A stretch of DNA of 64,000 nt, taken from positions 473,667 through 537,666 of the forward strand of contig JXTB01000185.1 of NCBI GenBank assembly GCA_002914805.1, written 5' to 3'. Position 1 is the first letter of the stretch; every line of letters begins with the position of its first letter. This stretch comes from Parasponia andersonii. Its lineage: Eukaryota; Streptophyta; Magnoliopsida; Rosales; Cannabaceae. A program made the position numbers and the translations under genes. This document shows positions 33,901 through 46,494 of this stretch, piece by piece. The notes beneath the pieces were generated by a model that saw only the letters and a program-made list of their open reading frames with translations, searched no databases and was not told the DNA's origin.

Positions 33901-36576
33901 ACAAGCTCTGGCTTATGTGGTTACATCTTTGAAGCCAGCTTCCCTTTCTAGCAGTGTAACACATTTTGGTTTTGTTACTGGTATTGTCTATTCAGGTTGC
34001 TTTTCTTCGTTATATTCAGCAGTGGAAGAAAAAAGTTGTGTTTGTTTTGAACAAATCTGACCTCTATCGGAGTTCTCATGAGGTTTGTTCATGGAAATCG
34101 TTCCTTTTGTTTCTAAGTTACCTTCGACATTTGTTGTCTAATAAATGTTACTGTTTGTGCTTCTCAATCACCTCTGTCTTGTCCCATTCACATTTTCATG
34201 ATTTAATGCAGCTTGAAGAAGCTATTTCATTCATCAAGGAAAACACAACGAAGTTGCTGAATGCTGAAAATATAACAGTTTATCCTGTGTCTGCTCGATC
34301 TGCTCTTGAAGCAAAACTTTCAGATTCCTCTGACCTTGGAAAGGAATATGAAGAACTAGCACCATCTGATTTTCACAGGAAAAGTAATAGCTTTGATGAA
34401 CTTGAAATGTTCTTGTACAGCTTTTTAGATGGATCAACAAGCACAGGAATGGAAAGAATGAAACTTAAACTTGGAACACCCGTTGCAATTGCAGAAAGAC
34501 TACTTTCTTCTTGTGAAACTCTTGTGAGACAAGACTGCCGGTACGCTAAACAGGACTTGGCATCAATAAATGATATAGTTAGTAGTGTAAAAGATTATGG
34601 AATGAAAATGGAAAGTGAGAGCATATCTTGGAGAAGAAAGGTGTTATCATTGGTGAGTTTTCAGAATTTATGCCTTATATGAGTAAGAAGCACATTTGTG
34701 GTATTTGTGATCTGTGTTCATGAGTTCTACCTGTGTACACTGCAGATTGATAATGCAAAATCACGAGTTATGGAGCTCATACGAACTACACTGCAGTTAT
34801 CAAATCTTGATCTTGTTGTTTCATATGTGTTCAAATGGGAAAAATCGTCCACCTTTCCTGCCACCTCAAGGATTCAGAATGACGTAATGGGTCCTGCCCT
34901 GATAGATGTTCAAGTAAGCTAACAGCTTCAACGTTCTTACTTGGACCTTTTCCTATTCCATTCCCACTGCTTTGTGTGGGCCAAAATCTGAGTGTTAGAG
35001 CCATCCAGTGTCTCTGCATATTATTCTGTGGTCTAAGGACTCATGGATGTGATGCTTGTTTTGTAATTGCATTCTAGTGTCTAATATAGCTTAATTTCTT
35101 TATGAATTTGTCGCTCCCTGGTATCTTCATTCTTTATTTCATAGCTTCTCCAGAATTATAGCATTTTATTTTTCATATATGTTGTAATTTTAGCATCTTT
35201 TTGCCATATAGAATTTACTTGGGGAATTTGTACAATGGTTGCAATCAAACAATGTTCGTGAAGGGAGGCTGTACAAGGAATCATTTGAAAAACGTTGGCC
35301 TTCATTTGTCTATCCAAGCAGTCAGTTGCATTTTGGGACATTTGAATCGCTGAAAAAGGTGGATGAACTTAGCTTGGGAGTGGTGCGGAATTTTAGTGGC
35401 CCTGTTGCTTCCAAGTTATTTGAGCAAGAAATACGTGAAGTGGTGAGTTCTTCAGGTCGATTAAGTACCTTAAAAAAAGGAAAGAAAAAAAACTAGAAAT
35501 CAAGGAACTTTATTTTCTTATGAAAATATATTTATTTCTTTGAAAGCAACATTGACAGGATGGGAATGTTATCTTTGAAAGTAAGGCTATCTGCTGTTCA
35601 GCATATAAACATAGTGAATCTTCGTAAAATTTACAATTGTAGGGGTTCTTCCTCACTAGAATAACTTATTCCTGAACTTGTATTTTGCTTTTCATATATG
35701 GTTGTTTTATCTGTATTCAATTTTGTGTTCAATCAATTTGGTGTGTTGAAATTTCTCGTTGATTCAGTTTCTGGGAACGTTTGGTGGGCTTGGAGCAGCC
35801 GGTTTATCTGCTTCACTTTTGACATCTGTGCTCCCAACAACGTTAGAAGACCTTCTCGCTCTTGGCCTTTGTTCGGCTGGCGGGTGATATATCTTCTCTG
35901 AGTTTCATTTCTAGTAGTTAGTTTATTTCTATGTCTCTTAATCTAAATTTTCGTGTTGATGGTGCAATGATTGTAGTGACATCATTATCTTATATGGGCC
36001 ATATTGGACTGACACACCTCAAGTGATACTCTATTGTTCTGCTCCTTGCATTTCTAATTAACTGTTAATACTTGTAAACTTATGCCTCTTAAATTGTTAA
36101 CTAACTGGTAGTACTTGAAAACTTGTACCTGACGCTTTGCTGCTTCATTGAGCTTAACTATAAGTAGTTCCAATATATAAGTATTTTTATCTTTGGAAGG
36201 TACTGATCTGTTAGGATTTCCACCCGAAAGCATAGAACAAACTTTGTTGTCACGTAGTCCTAATATCTCAGTGATCATTTCTTTCTGTGATAGGTATTTA
36301 GTAATTTCAAACTTTCCAGCTCGTAGGCAAGCAATGTTAGACAAAGTGAAAAGGACAGCAGATGCCTTGGCTCGTGAACTTGAAGAGGGCATGCAGAAAG
36401 ATCTAACAGAAGCTCTCGTCAACATGGAAAGCTTCGTAAAAGTTGTCGCCGAGCCTTACCAGGACGCAGCACAGAATAAACTGGACAAGTTACTTGAGAT
36501 TCAGGCAGAAATATTGATCGTCGAGAAAGAACTGCAAACATTACAAGTTGAAATTCAAAACCTCCATGTTTCATGA
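30948..36576 (+). CDS. FZL: FZL, chloroplast dynamin-like GTPase (FZO-like)
   Basis: Eleven exons, all GT-AG and in frame: 30948-31455, 31695-32251, 32374-32442, 33172-33369, 33681-33812, 33996-34082, 34212-34652, 34746-34913, 35212-35442, 35768-35883 and 36294-36576. They give 929 aa, close to Arabidopsis FZL. The N-terminus is a transit peptide. Residues ~90-330 are a region with a thiamine-phosphate-synthase-like look typical of FZL. The GTPase motifs are G1 GEFNSGKST (379-387), G3 DTPG (449-452) and G4 NKSD (507-510). Hydrophobic segments at ~798-845 (FLGTFGGLGAAGLSASLL...) anchor it in thylakoid and envelope membranes, and a C-terminal coiled coil follows. FZL remodels thylakoids and affects grana organisation. 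The ATG at 30948 sits in CCCATGG; the upstream GTG codon in frame is not needed. Confidence 0.95.
31577..31577. other. Ambiguous base (N) in FZL intron 1
   Basis: A single N occurs in GGTTTTNAAAATT. It lies inside intron 1 (31456-31694), so it does not affect the protein. It is the only ambiguous base I noticed in the window and points to an assembly or polymorphism issue. Confidence 0.95.
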
Positions 36577-38836
36577 CAACAGTTTTGAAATTCATCAGAT
36601 GGGTGGTGAATGAGATCAACATGTTTATCTGCATTTTTTTTCTTCTTCTTTACCTTGTTCTTTTAATGCACAAGCTTGTAAAGTAGTATCATAAATCCAG
36701 AAAAGCATATGCCATTCATTGTGTTATATGCTATCTGGACTAAATTTTAATGATTCCCAAGAATCGTACCAAAAATTGTATAACGTAGGTTCAAGTCAAG
36801 GGTATATAGTATATGTTGTTAACGTGTGGATGGAGTAAAGAACAACTCGTCCTCGTTTTATCTCCTTTTCCCAAAGAAAACGTTTCCGTTTCTAAAAACA
36901 GAAAGGCGTTTTGTGCGTTTGACAACAGAGAGTACATATTAATATATATTACAAAATCGGAATGGGATTTAAAAGATGTTGAGTACTCCATCGACCTTTT
37001 TAAGTTGATTCTTTTTTCTCAGCAATTTGCACAAGAGAGGAAAAAGAAGAAAGAAGTTGAAGTTAGTGCGAGTTCAGATTCGAAGGAATTGTTTGGTCGT
37101 CATTCGTAAAGTAAAACTTGGAACATGATTAATGGGAACCGTCCAAATAAGATTGTTGTGGCTTGTGGGCTCTCAAACAGTCTCATTTTACTAGTTTTTA
37201 TATGGGAGCAACCATTTACCTCACGACAGTTGTTCTCTATTTTCTTATTTTTTTAAATAATAATTGCTAGCTACAAAGTAAAAGGGGGATTTAGTACGAT
37301 TAAAGGGAGAAAAAAGTTGCATGCCACTCACAAAATATGGTCAAAAAAGAGTATAATAGACAGAGTGCGCCTCGTTGACATGTTTTGCTGCAAAAGCCAT
37401 GAATTTGATACCATCTCAACTTTTATATGTTAAAAATCGTTCAACGAAAAAGTAAAACAAAATATATATGAAATATTTTTATACACACGCAATAATGAAT
37501 CTTAGAGCTTTAAAAAATGAAGCAAAAAGTTTTAGAAGTTTTCTATTTAGAGCTAGGGGGATTGCGAAGGCCCTTTTCTCTTGGCTGGCCAATCTAGAAC
37601 AAAAAGCAAAATAAATGAGCTAAAGAAAGATGCATGAATTGCGAAAGCAAATTTGATGGTAGGGGCTTTGACGGTGAGCGATAGGGCACATATTCTTTGT
37701 CAGCGTCACTTAACAACTATGATATATGCACAATACATACTTACATTCGTGTATAATATATTATATATTTACCCTACTTGGGATTGCATACCAGCTTTGA
37801 AAGCGTCCTATGTCTTAACCCAGCCAAGACTAGAATCTCCTCGTTTTTTTCCCACTACGTAGTAATCTTTTTAATGCTCCTTACTCTTGAAAGCAACACA
37901 TGATCACGTTCTCTAATATGTTACGAGAAAAAGAATATTGTACCTTATATAGCTTTTGAGAACGCGAAAAGTAGTTTATTATTGTACATTTATGCATATG
38001 TAAATATGTACAGCCTGTAGCATTATATAACGTGCTGTCATCATTCTTCTCGTTCATCCACGAGACCTTATTTCTGGATGAGTGAGTTTAATTTGCTTGG
38101 GAAATGTACGTCTAAGAATCTAATTATAATGTGAAATAGAAAAATATCGCAACTCACTCACTTAATATATACCAATGAGAACATATTACCCAAAAGAGAT
38201 ACGGTGATGTACATATATATACATGCATATAAATGAATAGACATCAAGATATATCTATGATAACTGACACTGTTTTACTAGAAATATTCGTCCAACTTAT
38301 CATCAAATGAAATAAGTTGATAGGTTGGTAATTGGTGAACGTGCAACGAAGTTGCATAGGGGGCTTTTTGCAAGATTAATAATAAATAAAGCCTCGGCTC
38401 TAGCTAGCTAGTGGACGAACTTAATTATAAAAGAGCAGGCAACATAAGATAAGGGAGATGTTTTGGATTAGCAGTATTTGGAAAGTGTTACTTCGTCAGT
38501 GAAGATAGTAGGGAGCCTCCGAAGAGGAAAGGATAGGAGACACTATAGTTCGTTTCCCAACATTCATATATACGTATAGGTCATAGGGGACTTCTATAAA
38601 GTGCTCTATAATTTCCCACCACACCTGATTAATCCCTTCATATTGGCACAAAATCCACACTGAACGTTTTACGTTGATTTGTTGACACATGGCACTGTAG
38701 GGGTTCATGATTCCCTGATCAGCTTTTCTTCACTTGACACGTATTTACTGTAAGCTTTTGACATTGAGATGTGATTCTACAAAGCATATACATATCAATA
38801 GCGCGCGCGCGCGCCCGCCTAGTAATCAAGTTTGGC

Positions 38837-38867
<31 letters not shown>

Positions 38868-39360
38868 GATCCTACGAGACAATGTACCTCTATAATCTTT
38901 CATTGAAACAAATAACTCATCGAATGAAATTTCAGAATTCAAAGAGGTACATTTTTCTCTATAATAGATATATACATATATACACATTTGACAATCTTAA
39001 GAATCAACAAGATTTCGATACGCTATCTTTTTTCTATTCTATTAAACAATCAACGGATTTTAGGAAGATTACATAATCGTTAATGATATCACTTTTTGTC
39101 ATTCATGCAGCATCAATATTCCAGTAAGTTAGGCTTTACACATTCGTGTGGTCCTCTATTTAAAAAAAAAGCCAGGAAAATGGCCACCAGTGCCAAATTT
39201 TCATTACCTAATTTTGCACTTTGGTTGTTAGCACCATGTGCATGATTAGCACCCAGCTGGAAACTAAGGCCCATTTGGTGACAAACATGGAAAATGAGTC
39301 GTGGTTATGTACTCCTTTTTTATTTTATTTTTATTTTTTTTTATGTACTCTTATTATGGC
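36577..39360. other. Gene-free region downstream of FZL
   Basis: No gene recognised. A 98-codon ORF at 36813-37109 has no domain and looks like chance. There is a (GC)n run at 38801-38814 next to a (TA)n run at 38837-38863. The FZL 3' UTR probably ends within the first 200 bases. Confidence 0.6.
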
Positions 39361-39618
39361 ATGTTTCACCACATTGAATGCAAAAACTCAGATTTTTCGA
39401 GAGTAAATTGGAAATTTTATCAATTTTTGGATTAATTAATAGGAGGATTAATTTGCAAAAATTTTAAGAATGAGAGACTAAATTATAATATTTTGAGAGA
39501 CTAAAGTGAGAAAATTTTGAAAAATAGGGAACTATTGTGTAAATTTTAAAAAATTATACATTTCCCAGTAAAGGGCCACATGACCCTACTTTTCTATCCC
39601 CTTCTGTCTCTTCCCAAC

Positions 39619-39654
<36 letters not shown>

Positions 39655-41400
39655 GTTCTTGGCCGAAGGATGAGCCAACCATAGTCACCGTCACGGTTGT
39701 CATTTGACCAGCCAACCGGCTAGTGAGGTCCTCCCGCGCTGCTGACTTGCAGGAGCCACCGAGTAGCCCGTCGCCAGAAACGCTATTTTTATCGTGAGAA
39801 GTTTTGATTTTCTAGCATCATTTCAGGCCGTTTCAGCTCACGTTCTTAGGCTCGTTGGATTCATATTATCGTGAGGAAGCTCCAAGTATATATTTTGTGA
39901 CTCCATTTTATCAGTTTGAAAGTTACAATTTTTTAGTATTTTGAGCTTAAGTTTGACTTTTGGATTGTGTTTTTGATTTCCTATTTAGAATGTACTTAAA
40001 AATAGAGAAAATTGATATATATTGACTATCTTTAGTGACTGACACAAAAAATAAAATCGAATGGCTAAGATTTACCTTGTATTACGTACCACAAGTTCGG
40101 TTTCAACTCGGACCCGAATTGAACGAGTTATATGTCTAACCTAGTTATTTTGAGTGCTACGAAATCAGTGAAGATGTCTATTTATGGATTTGAAGCTCCA
40201 TTGAGAAGTTGATTTTTATATAAAAGAATGATCGAGGGCTTGGAACTAGTTCCCAACCCTCTAAGCGATCGTCCAACAATATCTTGAGAATTTAATAGCG
40301 TGATATCATTATTCTAGTAAGGTAGAGATTCGATTACCTTTGTTTTATATCGTTTTTGAGTAAAACTAATTTTCTGCAACATATGATGATAAATGTGATT
40401 TAGAACTATTGGAATATTTGTGATAGAATTTGATTATATGATATATATTGTATTGTTTTGGAAATTTTCTTAGTGCATGTTATTTTTAGGTATATAAAAA
40501 ATAGGGTCGTTATGCTGGCCGTTTTTTTTTTAATAAAATCTAGTATGCTTATTTTATTGAAAAATCATAGTACAATAGTTTTCATACTTCAGTTTGATAT
40601 TGCACATGTCGTAGGATTCTACATGAATACCTTATTAGTATTGTGGACTTACAATATGGCACTGCGTGTCTCACTGTTAGTGTAGAGTTCATAAATCCGT
40701 GCGAAGTTTGTTTTTTTTATTATCTCCCCATTTGATAGTCGTAGGCAATTCAGTTGCCCTTTCTAATTTGGTAGGCGACACATGAGCATCCCTTATTGGT
40801 ATAGGTTTAGGTGTCAGACTTGCTATTAGGTATACTTAGTACTATCATCCTGAGTTTCCACAAATGAGAGTTTATGGGTATGAGCTGATTTGTGTCATGT
40901 GCATATAAATTGAATAATTTTGATTGTACTACTTTATATATATATATATATATATATTATCAGTTTGGATTATATATATATATATTGGATTTAAACTAAC
41001 CATGCATGAACTTTTCATCACTAAAATATTTTCCATCAAGATAAATATTTTCTTACTGGGCATATCATATTCATCCCCTATCTTTCTTCCTCAAGTGGTA
41101 TTTAGTGCAATCTTAGTGATCAAGAAGCTTAAGAGACTTTGATTGTAGTTCGTTATCTTGATAATACTTGAAGCTTGTTGTTGTAGTGTTTAGATTATTT
41201 AGATTTTGTATTAGCGTTGAACCAAGATTACTACAATCTATTATATCTGTGAACTTATATATGTCATTCTGGTTTTATATTTATTGTGCATGATAATGAT
41301 GCTTGAACTTTATTTTGAATTACGTTTTTAATTATTATTTAATTTATATTTAATAGTATATACAACTATTGGAGAAATTTACATAATGAAATTTTAAATA
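39361..41400 (+). mobile_element. Probable degenerate solo LTR, Ty3/gypsy type
   Basis: The region has the general layout of long plant Ty3/gypsy LTRs: a start-like TGTTTCACCACA at 39368, repeated GAGAGACTAAA phrases, GGGCCACATGACCC, a (CT)n run at 39620-39651, then a GC-richer block (CCGCGCTGCTGACTTGCAGG) and a long T/A-rich tail with (TA)n at 40935-40957. No gag-pol coding sequence adjoins it. Boundaries are approximate and I cannot show a target duplication, so this is a pattern-based call. Confidence 0.35.
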
Positions 41401-42992
41401 TTTCATTTAAAAAAACTATTATAAAATTAAAATTTTTAAGACTTTTTTCAAATACGTCAAAGAATTTTTCATCCTAATAAAACTGCTAACCTGGAATTTA
41501 GTTCGCGACACAAAATGTTCCTATGTCGTTAATATCTTTGCTTCACTCAATTTCAACTTTCTAGTTTCAAGGTATGAAATTTAATTAGCTGACACGTATT
41601 GGGCCAATACTACCAGTACTACCCAATTAACAGAAGGAATTAATCTATTAGCTCCTTTACTAAAAGGTACTTTTGGCTAGCCAAAAAAATCTTGAATATT
41701 TTAAACCTAACAGAGACGTGTCCGTACAGTTTGGAATTTCCTTGACCAGAAAAGATTTTTTTGCCTAATAGCATGAGTAAGCAGCCTTTTGTTATTTATT
41801 ATTATGGTCCACTTTTTATTTTCCTTCTTTCTTTCTTGAGTAGTGTGATACCCTATTACAGTTAAAGAAATTCAAAGAGTGCAAAATAAGCAATTCATGA
41901 TCACTGAAAGCAAAAAGTAGTGAGAGACCTCTTGCCTTAGAAGACATAAAAGTCGGTTTATTTATTTATTTACTTTTTTTTATCTATTGGTTAAAATGTC
42001 CACCAATGAGGTACTCATTTTGGTCGGTCAAATAATATCTTGTCTGTATAAGACACTTATGTTGAACCTAAGAAGACTACTGGTCCTCTCACACTGCAAC
42101 TTTTGTTATCAAAGTTAATGGTGGAAGCTTACAACATCACTCGAAAGTATTGGTTAATAATTGATTTAATCCTTTCTTCCATATCTTTTAGTGCAATGTT
42201 CAGATGTACTAGACTTATAAATTTATATCCTATAGTTCAAGATCATGATTTCAAATTTTCAATAGCTATCGTTTAAGAATATCTATTTCCAACAAGAGCA
42301 TTTAAGTAAAAGTGTTTGCTATATAGACTAAGAATAGGCATAATATTATTATTAGTGGAAGGCTGATGGTTAATTATGGGAGTTTTAGATAGGGTTTTTA
42401 CTTGCTGCTTGGTTATTCCAATGAAACGGTGCGTTTTAGAAGGAGAGAAGAAAAGTCAAGCAAAGCAAAGTCAGGTCAGTAAATAAACATGAAAAGGAGT
42501 CGTCTTTATTCTGGTCCCTTGGTTTGGCTTTTCTTTTGGCAGTGTACGGGATCAGATGGTTAAGTAAACCTTTGATGATCCTTATCGAGTTCGGCATTTC
42601 TTACTTGTGACCGCAAGAACTAGCTCACTACTTTGCCACTTCATATTCATTCTTAAAGAACAAAATTTTAAACCTCGGACAAGAATAATGCCAACTTGTT
42701 TAGGAGTGAATGAAAATCACTCAGTATTTGTTATCATTTTGGATCCAAATTTCCTTTTTTTTTTTTTTTTTTGGGTCTTTTCACAAAATAAATTTGTGTG
42801 GTAGATTAATATTTCTATCATTCTAGTGGGCATAAAAGTTCTCTCCTATTAATATTTTTTTAAAAAAAGTTCTCTCCTATTCTTTTAGCCAAAAAAAAAA
42901 AAAATAATAAGAAAAGAAAAGAAAAAAATTCTCTCCTACTCCTAACTACAGTCATAGCCTATAGAACTCTCTTTCTCTCTACTATATTTCAG
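41401..42992. other. Gene-free region upstream of FAF
   Basis: No gene recognised in 1.6 kb. It is AT-rich with poly-A and poly-T runs. Upstream regulatory sites of the FAF gene are likely here but I cannot name any. Confidence 0.5.
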
Positions 42993-43199
42993 TATAAATT
43001 CACAACCATACCTCCTCCTTCAATCACACTTCTTTTGTTCTCAACCTCTTTTCCCTCTCTCTCTCTCTCTCATTATAAAACCGGGACTCCCCTGTTTTTC
43101 CTCTGTTCCGGTTATTTACTCTGTTTTTCTTCTTCTTCTTTTCCTTTCAACGTATTTTTTTATCCAAAAAAAAAAAAAAAAAAAATTGTGGTTAGAAAA
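42993..43199 (+). promoter_or_regulatory. FAF core promoter and 5' leader
   Basis: TATAAATT at 42993-43000 is a good TATA box. About 30 bases on, a CT-rich leader follows (CTTTTCCCTCTCTCTCTCT and later TTCTTCTTCTTCTT), with a 20-base A run just before the start codon. CT-rich leaders and Y-patches are common in plant core promoters. Confidence 0.6.
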
Positions 43200-44144
43200 A
43201 TGTCCACAAGTGTTTGTCAAGGGTTGCAATCATGCCTGGAGCCTGGACTAGTCGAATCCCGAGTTCTGAGGCTAAAGCTGGCCCTTCCCAAGACGAACCC
43301 AACCCGATCATCTGCACCGAATTGCCTGCCTTGTGTTTCAAGCTCCTCTCAACCTCAACAAACACCCCAAAATGATGAAAACGACAACGTAATTGAGGTG
43401 AGCGACAAAAAACCCGTTGACGTAAGTGGCTGGAGCTTTCTCCAAGCTCTGGCCAATACCAAAAACGATCCCGAGCCAGAGAAAGTCTATGTTCACCCCA
43501 TGGTTAAGCGCTCTGCTTCGATGCTCAGCGCTAAGAGCTTGGAAATGTGCACGGAAAGCTTAGGAAGCGAGACGGGAAGCGACAACGGAGACAGCAGCGG
43601 CGACGAAATGTCTTTACTCTCGGTTCAGAGGGAGGCAAAGAGCTCGAATCGTCGCCAAGTTCAGGCTCCGAAGCGATATTTGAATCGGAGCACTAGTTTC
43701 CCACCTCCGCTAACCTCTGTGAGCGGCTCTCCAGGTTTTCAAGTTAGGCCCCATAGGGAAGATGGACGGCTAGTTTTGAAAGCGGTCATTGTGTCCTCTG
43801 CTCGGAGCTCTTTCCATGCCGAGCGAGTCGACGGCAGGCTCAGGCTTCGGTTGATAGACGTCGAAGCAGAAGAGGAGGAAGAGGAAGAAGAAGAAGTAGA
43901 GGAAGAAGAAGAAGAAGTGGTTGAAGAAGATGGGGTTGAGACTGAAGTGGAAGATGAAGAAGAAAACAGAGAAGATGGTGATGAAACAGAGGAGGTTTTG
44001 TTGAGTGGGGATATGGAAGGGCATAATGGGAATGCTGGGGACGAAATGGGAAATGGGAAGCTTTGTAGGCCAAGAGGGTGCAAAGAAGATGGGCGTGGGA
44101 ACATGGTTTTGATGAACTGGGAGCAATTTTTAGTGGCTACCTGA
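43200..44144 (+). CDS. FANTASTIC FOUR (FAF) family protein
   Basis: This intronless gene encodes 314 aa. The FAF domain lies at residues ~160-220, with the signature FPPPL (167-171), then GFQVRPHREDGRLVLKAVIV and FHAERVDGRLRLRLI. An acidic Glu-rich tract follows (223-265), encoded by GAA/GAG microsatellite sequence, and a short conserved tail ends NMVLMNWEQFLVAT. This matches plant FAF proteins, which regulate shoot-meristem size by limiting WUSCHEL expression and are expressed in vascular tissue and meristems. The frame is open 55 codons further upstream but without an ATG, so 43200 is the start; it lies 207 bases after the TATA box. Which of FAF1-4 cannot be told by eye. Low-complexity ORFs on the opposite strand are shadows of the Glu tract. 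Confidence 0.9.
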   Translation: MSTSVCQGLQSCLEPGLVESRVLRLKLALPKTNPTRSSAPNCLPCVSSSSQPQQTPQNDENDNVIEVSDKKPVDVSGWSFLQALANTKNDPEPEKVYVHPMVKRSASMLSAKSLEMCTESLGSETGSDNGDSSGDEMSLLSVQREAKSSNRRQVQAPKRYLNRSTSFPPPLTSVSGSPGFQVRPHREDGRLVLKAVIVSSARSSFHAERVDGRLRLRLIDVEAEEEEEEEEEVEEEEEEVVEEDGVETEVEDEEENREDGDETEEVLLSGDMEGHNGNAGDEMGNGKLCRPRGCKEDGRGNMVLMNWEQFLVAT

Positions 44145-45689
44145 AAAGCCTTTTAATTTCTCTTCTCCTAGATTTTAATTTACTAATGCTATTATTATTA
44201 TGATTAATCTAGCTTTCATTTTCCTATGTTTTTTTTAAGTCCTTTTTTATGTTTTTTAGGTCATAATATTTTGAACTTTTCCGTACGTTGGAATTTCGTA
44301 ATATGCTAATGGTAGTTATTATCGTTACTGAACAAGTTCCTCTCTCTTCTCTCTCCTTGGGTGCATGGTTTTCTGTTTATGTACTTATTAACCTATTCTT
44401 CCCAAAACACCCTTAACAGCACATGCAAAATTTTTAGCTGTATTTGCAAGATAAGAACCTTAATTATTCCTTGTCTAATTAAACTTGGCTTTAATTATCC
44501 AAATAGTGACATATGTCATTAGTCAAGTACTCAACTAAAACTTCCACAATTTAGACTTTAAAGTGTGGGCTGGTCCCGGGGTGTTTCCTCTAATTAATGG
44601 GCTTATCCCATGTTAGGACCATCTCTTTGAGAAAGCAATATATACATAATTTCAATTTTCATGGTCCATATTTATTCTGCAAAATGCTTCAGGAGCTGTT
44701 GTTACCTAATACGTGTATTACCGATTATGTTCGCTTCTTAATATCAAGTTATATCAAAATTAAACTTTGCACAAGTCTTTTATCAAAAAAAAAAAAAGAA
44801 GAAAAACTGTGTACAAATCTATCAAAATATCACAAAATTTTAATAGTTCTACCAAGAAGGGATAAACTTTCCATTCCTAAATCAAAAGAACTTATTCCTT
44901 TTTGCGAATATGCACCATTATTCCTCTAATCAAGCTATACGTTATCTTTTGTTTGATTAAAATCTTTAAAGTTGAGTGGCATTTTGGGAAAGTATTTGCA
45001 AATCTTAGGGACAAAGGACATTGCAAGACTAAGTTGCACGCGGTGAAAGCCGACCAGAGTACGAGTACCCAGTAACTGTCAGGAGTAAGGGTCCAAAAGA
45101 GTAACATGGACATGACGTAATCACTAATGTTCATCCATGTGCTCGATCACCCTTCTCCTTCCACAATTCCATCACAATATTCCCATGTATTTCCTCTTAC
45201 GTCCACAATCTATACGGAATACTACCACAAAACCCGCAGAAGTTGGTAGACCAGCAAGGGTAAAATGGTAAATTTTTGGTTGGCAATTAATTACATGGGG
45301 CAGGTGGGGTGAGAGTTCGGTCACTATTGCTTTTAAAAAGAGAGGGCGGTGTCTACTGGTTGATGGAAATTGTCAACAAAGTACATATTGTATCATGTTG
45401 TCTCAAATATCATGTGCTTTATGATCAGCACTATACATTTTCTCTCGCGAGAGGAGAGCTAATAATCAAGTTTTAAGAATCCTAATTTCAATTTCAAGTA
45501 CAATATTTGCTTTAAAGCAGTACTAATTGTAACGAGGGGGCTATTTAGTTTTTTTTTTTTTTTTTTAAGCGGGTCGATCGACACCTCTTTGTCCACTCTC
45601 TCCACCTTCTTTCTAAAATCACACATCTAAAAAAATTTTAAAAACTAAATACTACTTTTTACACCTTTATTTTTTCCAAAATTATCCCT
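44145..45689. other. Gene-free spacer downstream of FAF
   Basis: No gene recognised. The FAF 3' UTR is probably in the first ~200 bases. A long T run lies at 45550-45567. ORFs at 44597-45134 overlap on opposite strands and have no domain. Confidence 0.55.
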
Positions 45690-46489
45690 TAATTTAATTT
45701 TCTTCCTTCTTTTCCCACCCCCATACTCTCGCTTCTTCCTTTCTCTTCCACCCTCCACCCTCACGTTTTTCTCTTCGTTCATATTCATCACAGGTGTCTA
45801 GATCTTGATCAATCAAGTATTGGTAAACATCAAGATCTTGATCATCAGATTTTGTGCGTGTTAAGGATAGCACACCTTCACCATCTGGATGAAGAGCAAG
45901 TAGATGCCAAAACTCGTTTGGCTTACTCCTTTTCAACTGAAGGTCATGCACTAAAATCCAAGACGAAGTCATTGGATCAAGATCCTAAGCCCTCAAAACA
46001 AAAGAACTGACTCTCGCATGCAAAAAGAAGTGCAACAGCCATAGTTGCCCCCGAACCGCTCCAAGACGTGCCCTGTGGCTCCTAGTATGCCAGTCGCAGC
46101 CGAACTCTCAGGACAAGTTAATCATACGACGACGTCATTTTGAATCGTTTGTACTGCTAGAAGGATTGAATACCACAATTCCTCGAAAATTAGGCCAGTA
46201 CACAATTGCATTGCATCTGACGGGTGTCCAATGCACAATATTTAGGCGCGCTGGAAACTGGAAATTTGATTCGGTCCATTGCCCAGTCTTGGAAGAAAAG
46301 ACGACTGCATGGTATACCAACTCGTGGTGATTCGTACCGAGAACCACAACAGAGTACTTGATGTAATACGATTCGTTGCAACGATTGCTATCAGTTTCGC
46401 ACACAAGTCTAGACTTGTAAACTATGTCTATTACTTCAGGGTACGTGGGAGCCTCAGGGAGCTTAACCCACACCTAGTAAGTGGATTGC
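45690..46489 (-). pseudogene. F-box-associated gene remnant
   Basis: Minus-strand translation gives WVKLPEAPTYPEVIDIVYKS, YHAVVFSSKTGQWTESNFQF and FNPSSSTNDSK in one frame (46473-46135), then, after an interruption with stops, SWILVHDLQLKRSKPNEFWH and LLALHPDGEGVLSL (45972-45850). This wording is typical of the C-terminal associated region of plant F-box proteins such as the At5g07610-like group, which choose substrates for SCF ubiquitin ligases. The F-box itself and the N-terminal part are absent; the 11.6-kb retrotransposon is inserted exactly at its upstream edge. At least two breaks separate the surviving pieces, and the tail is low-complexity. It is almost certainly a dead gene copy. Confidence 0.7.
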
Positions 46490-46494
46490 ATATG
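46490..46494. repeat. Target-site duplication, left copy (ATATG)
   Basis: ATATG directly precedes the LTR start at 46495. The same five bases directly follow the other LTR, at 58131-58135. Five base pairs is the normal duplication for Ty3/gypsy integrases. Confidence 0.9.

Noticed and set aside
36813-37109. 98-codon plus-strand ORF downstream of FZL
   Set aside because: No recognisable domain, no promoter or splice partner, and AT-rich codon use like the spacer. Chance is likelier.
43739-44126. Ser-rich and Phe/Leu-rich minus-strand ORFs over the FAF gene
   Set aside because: They are complements of the GAA/GAG repeat; low complexity and no start context.
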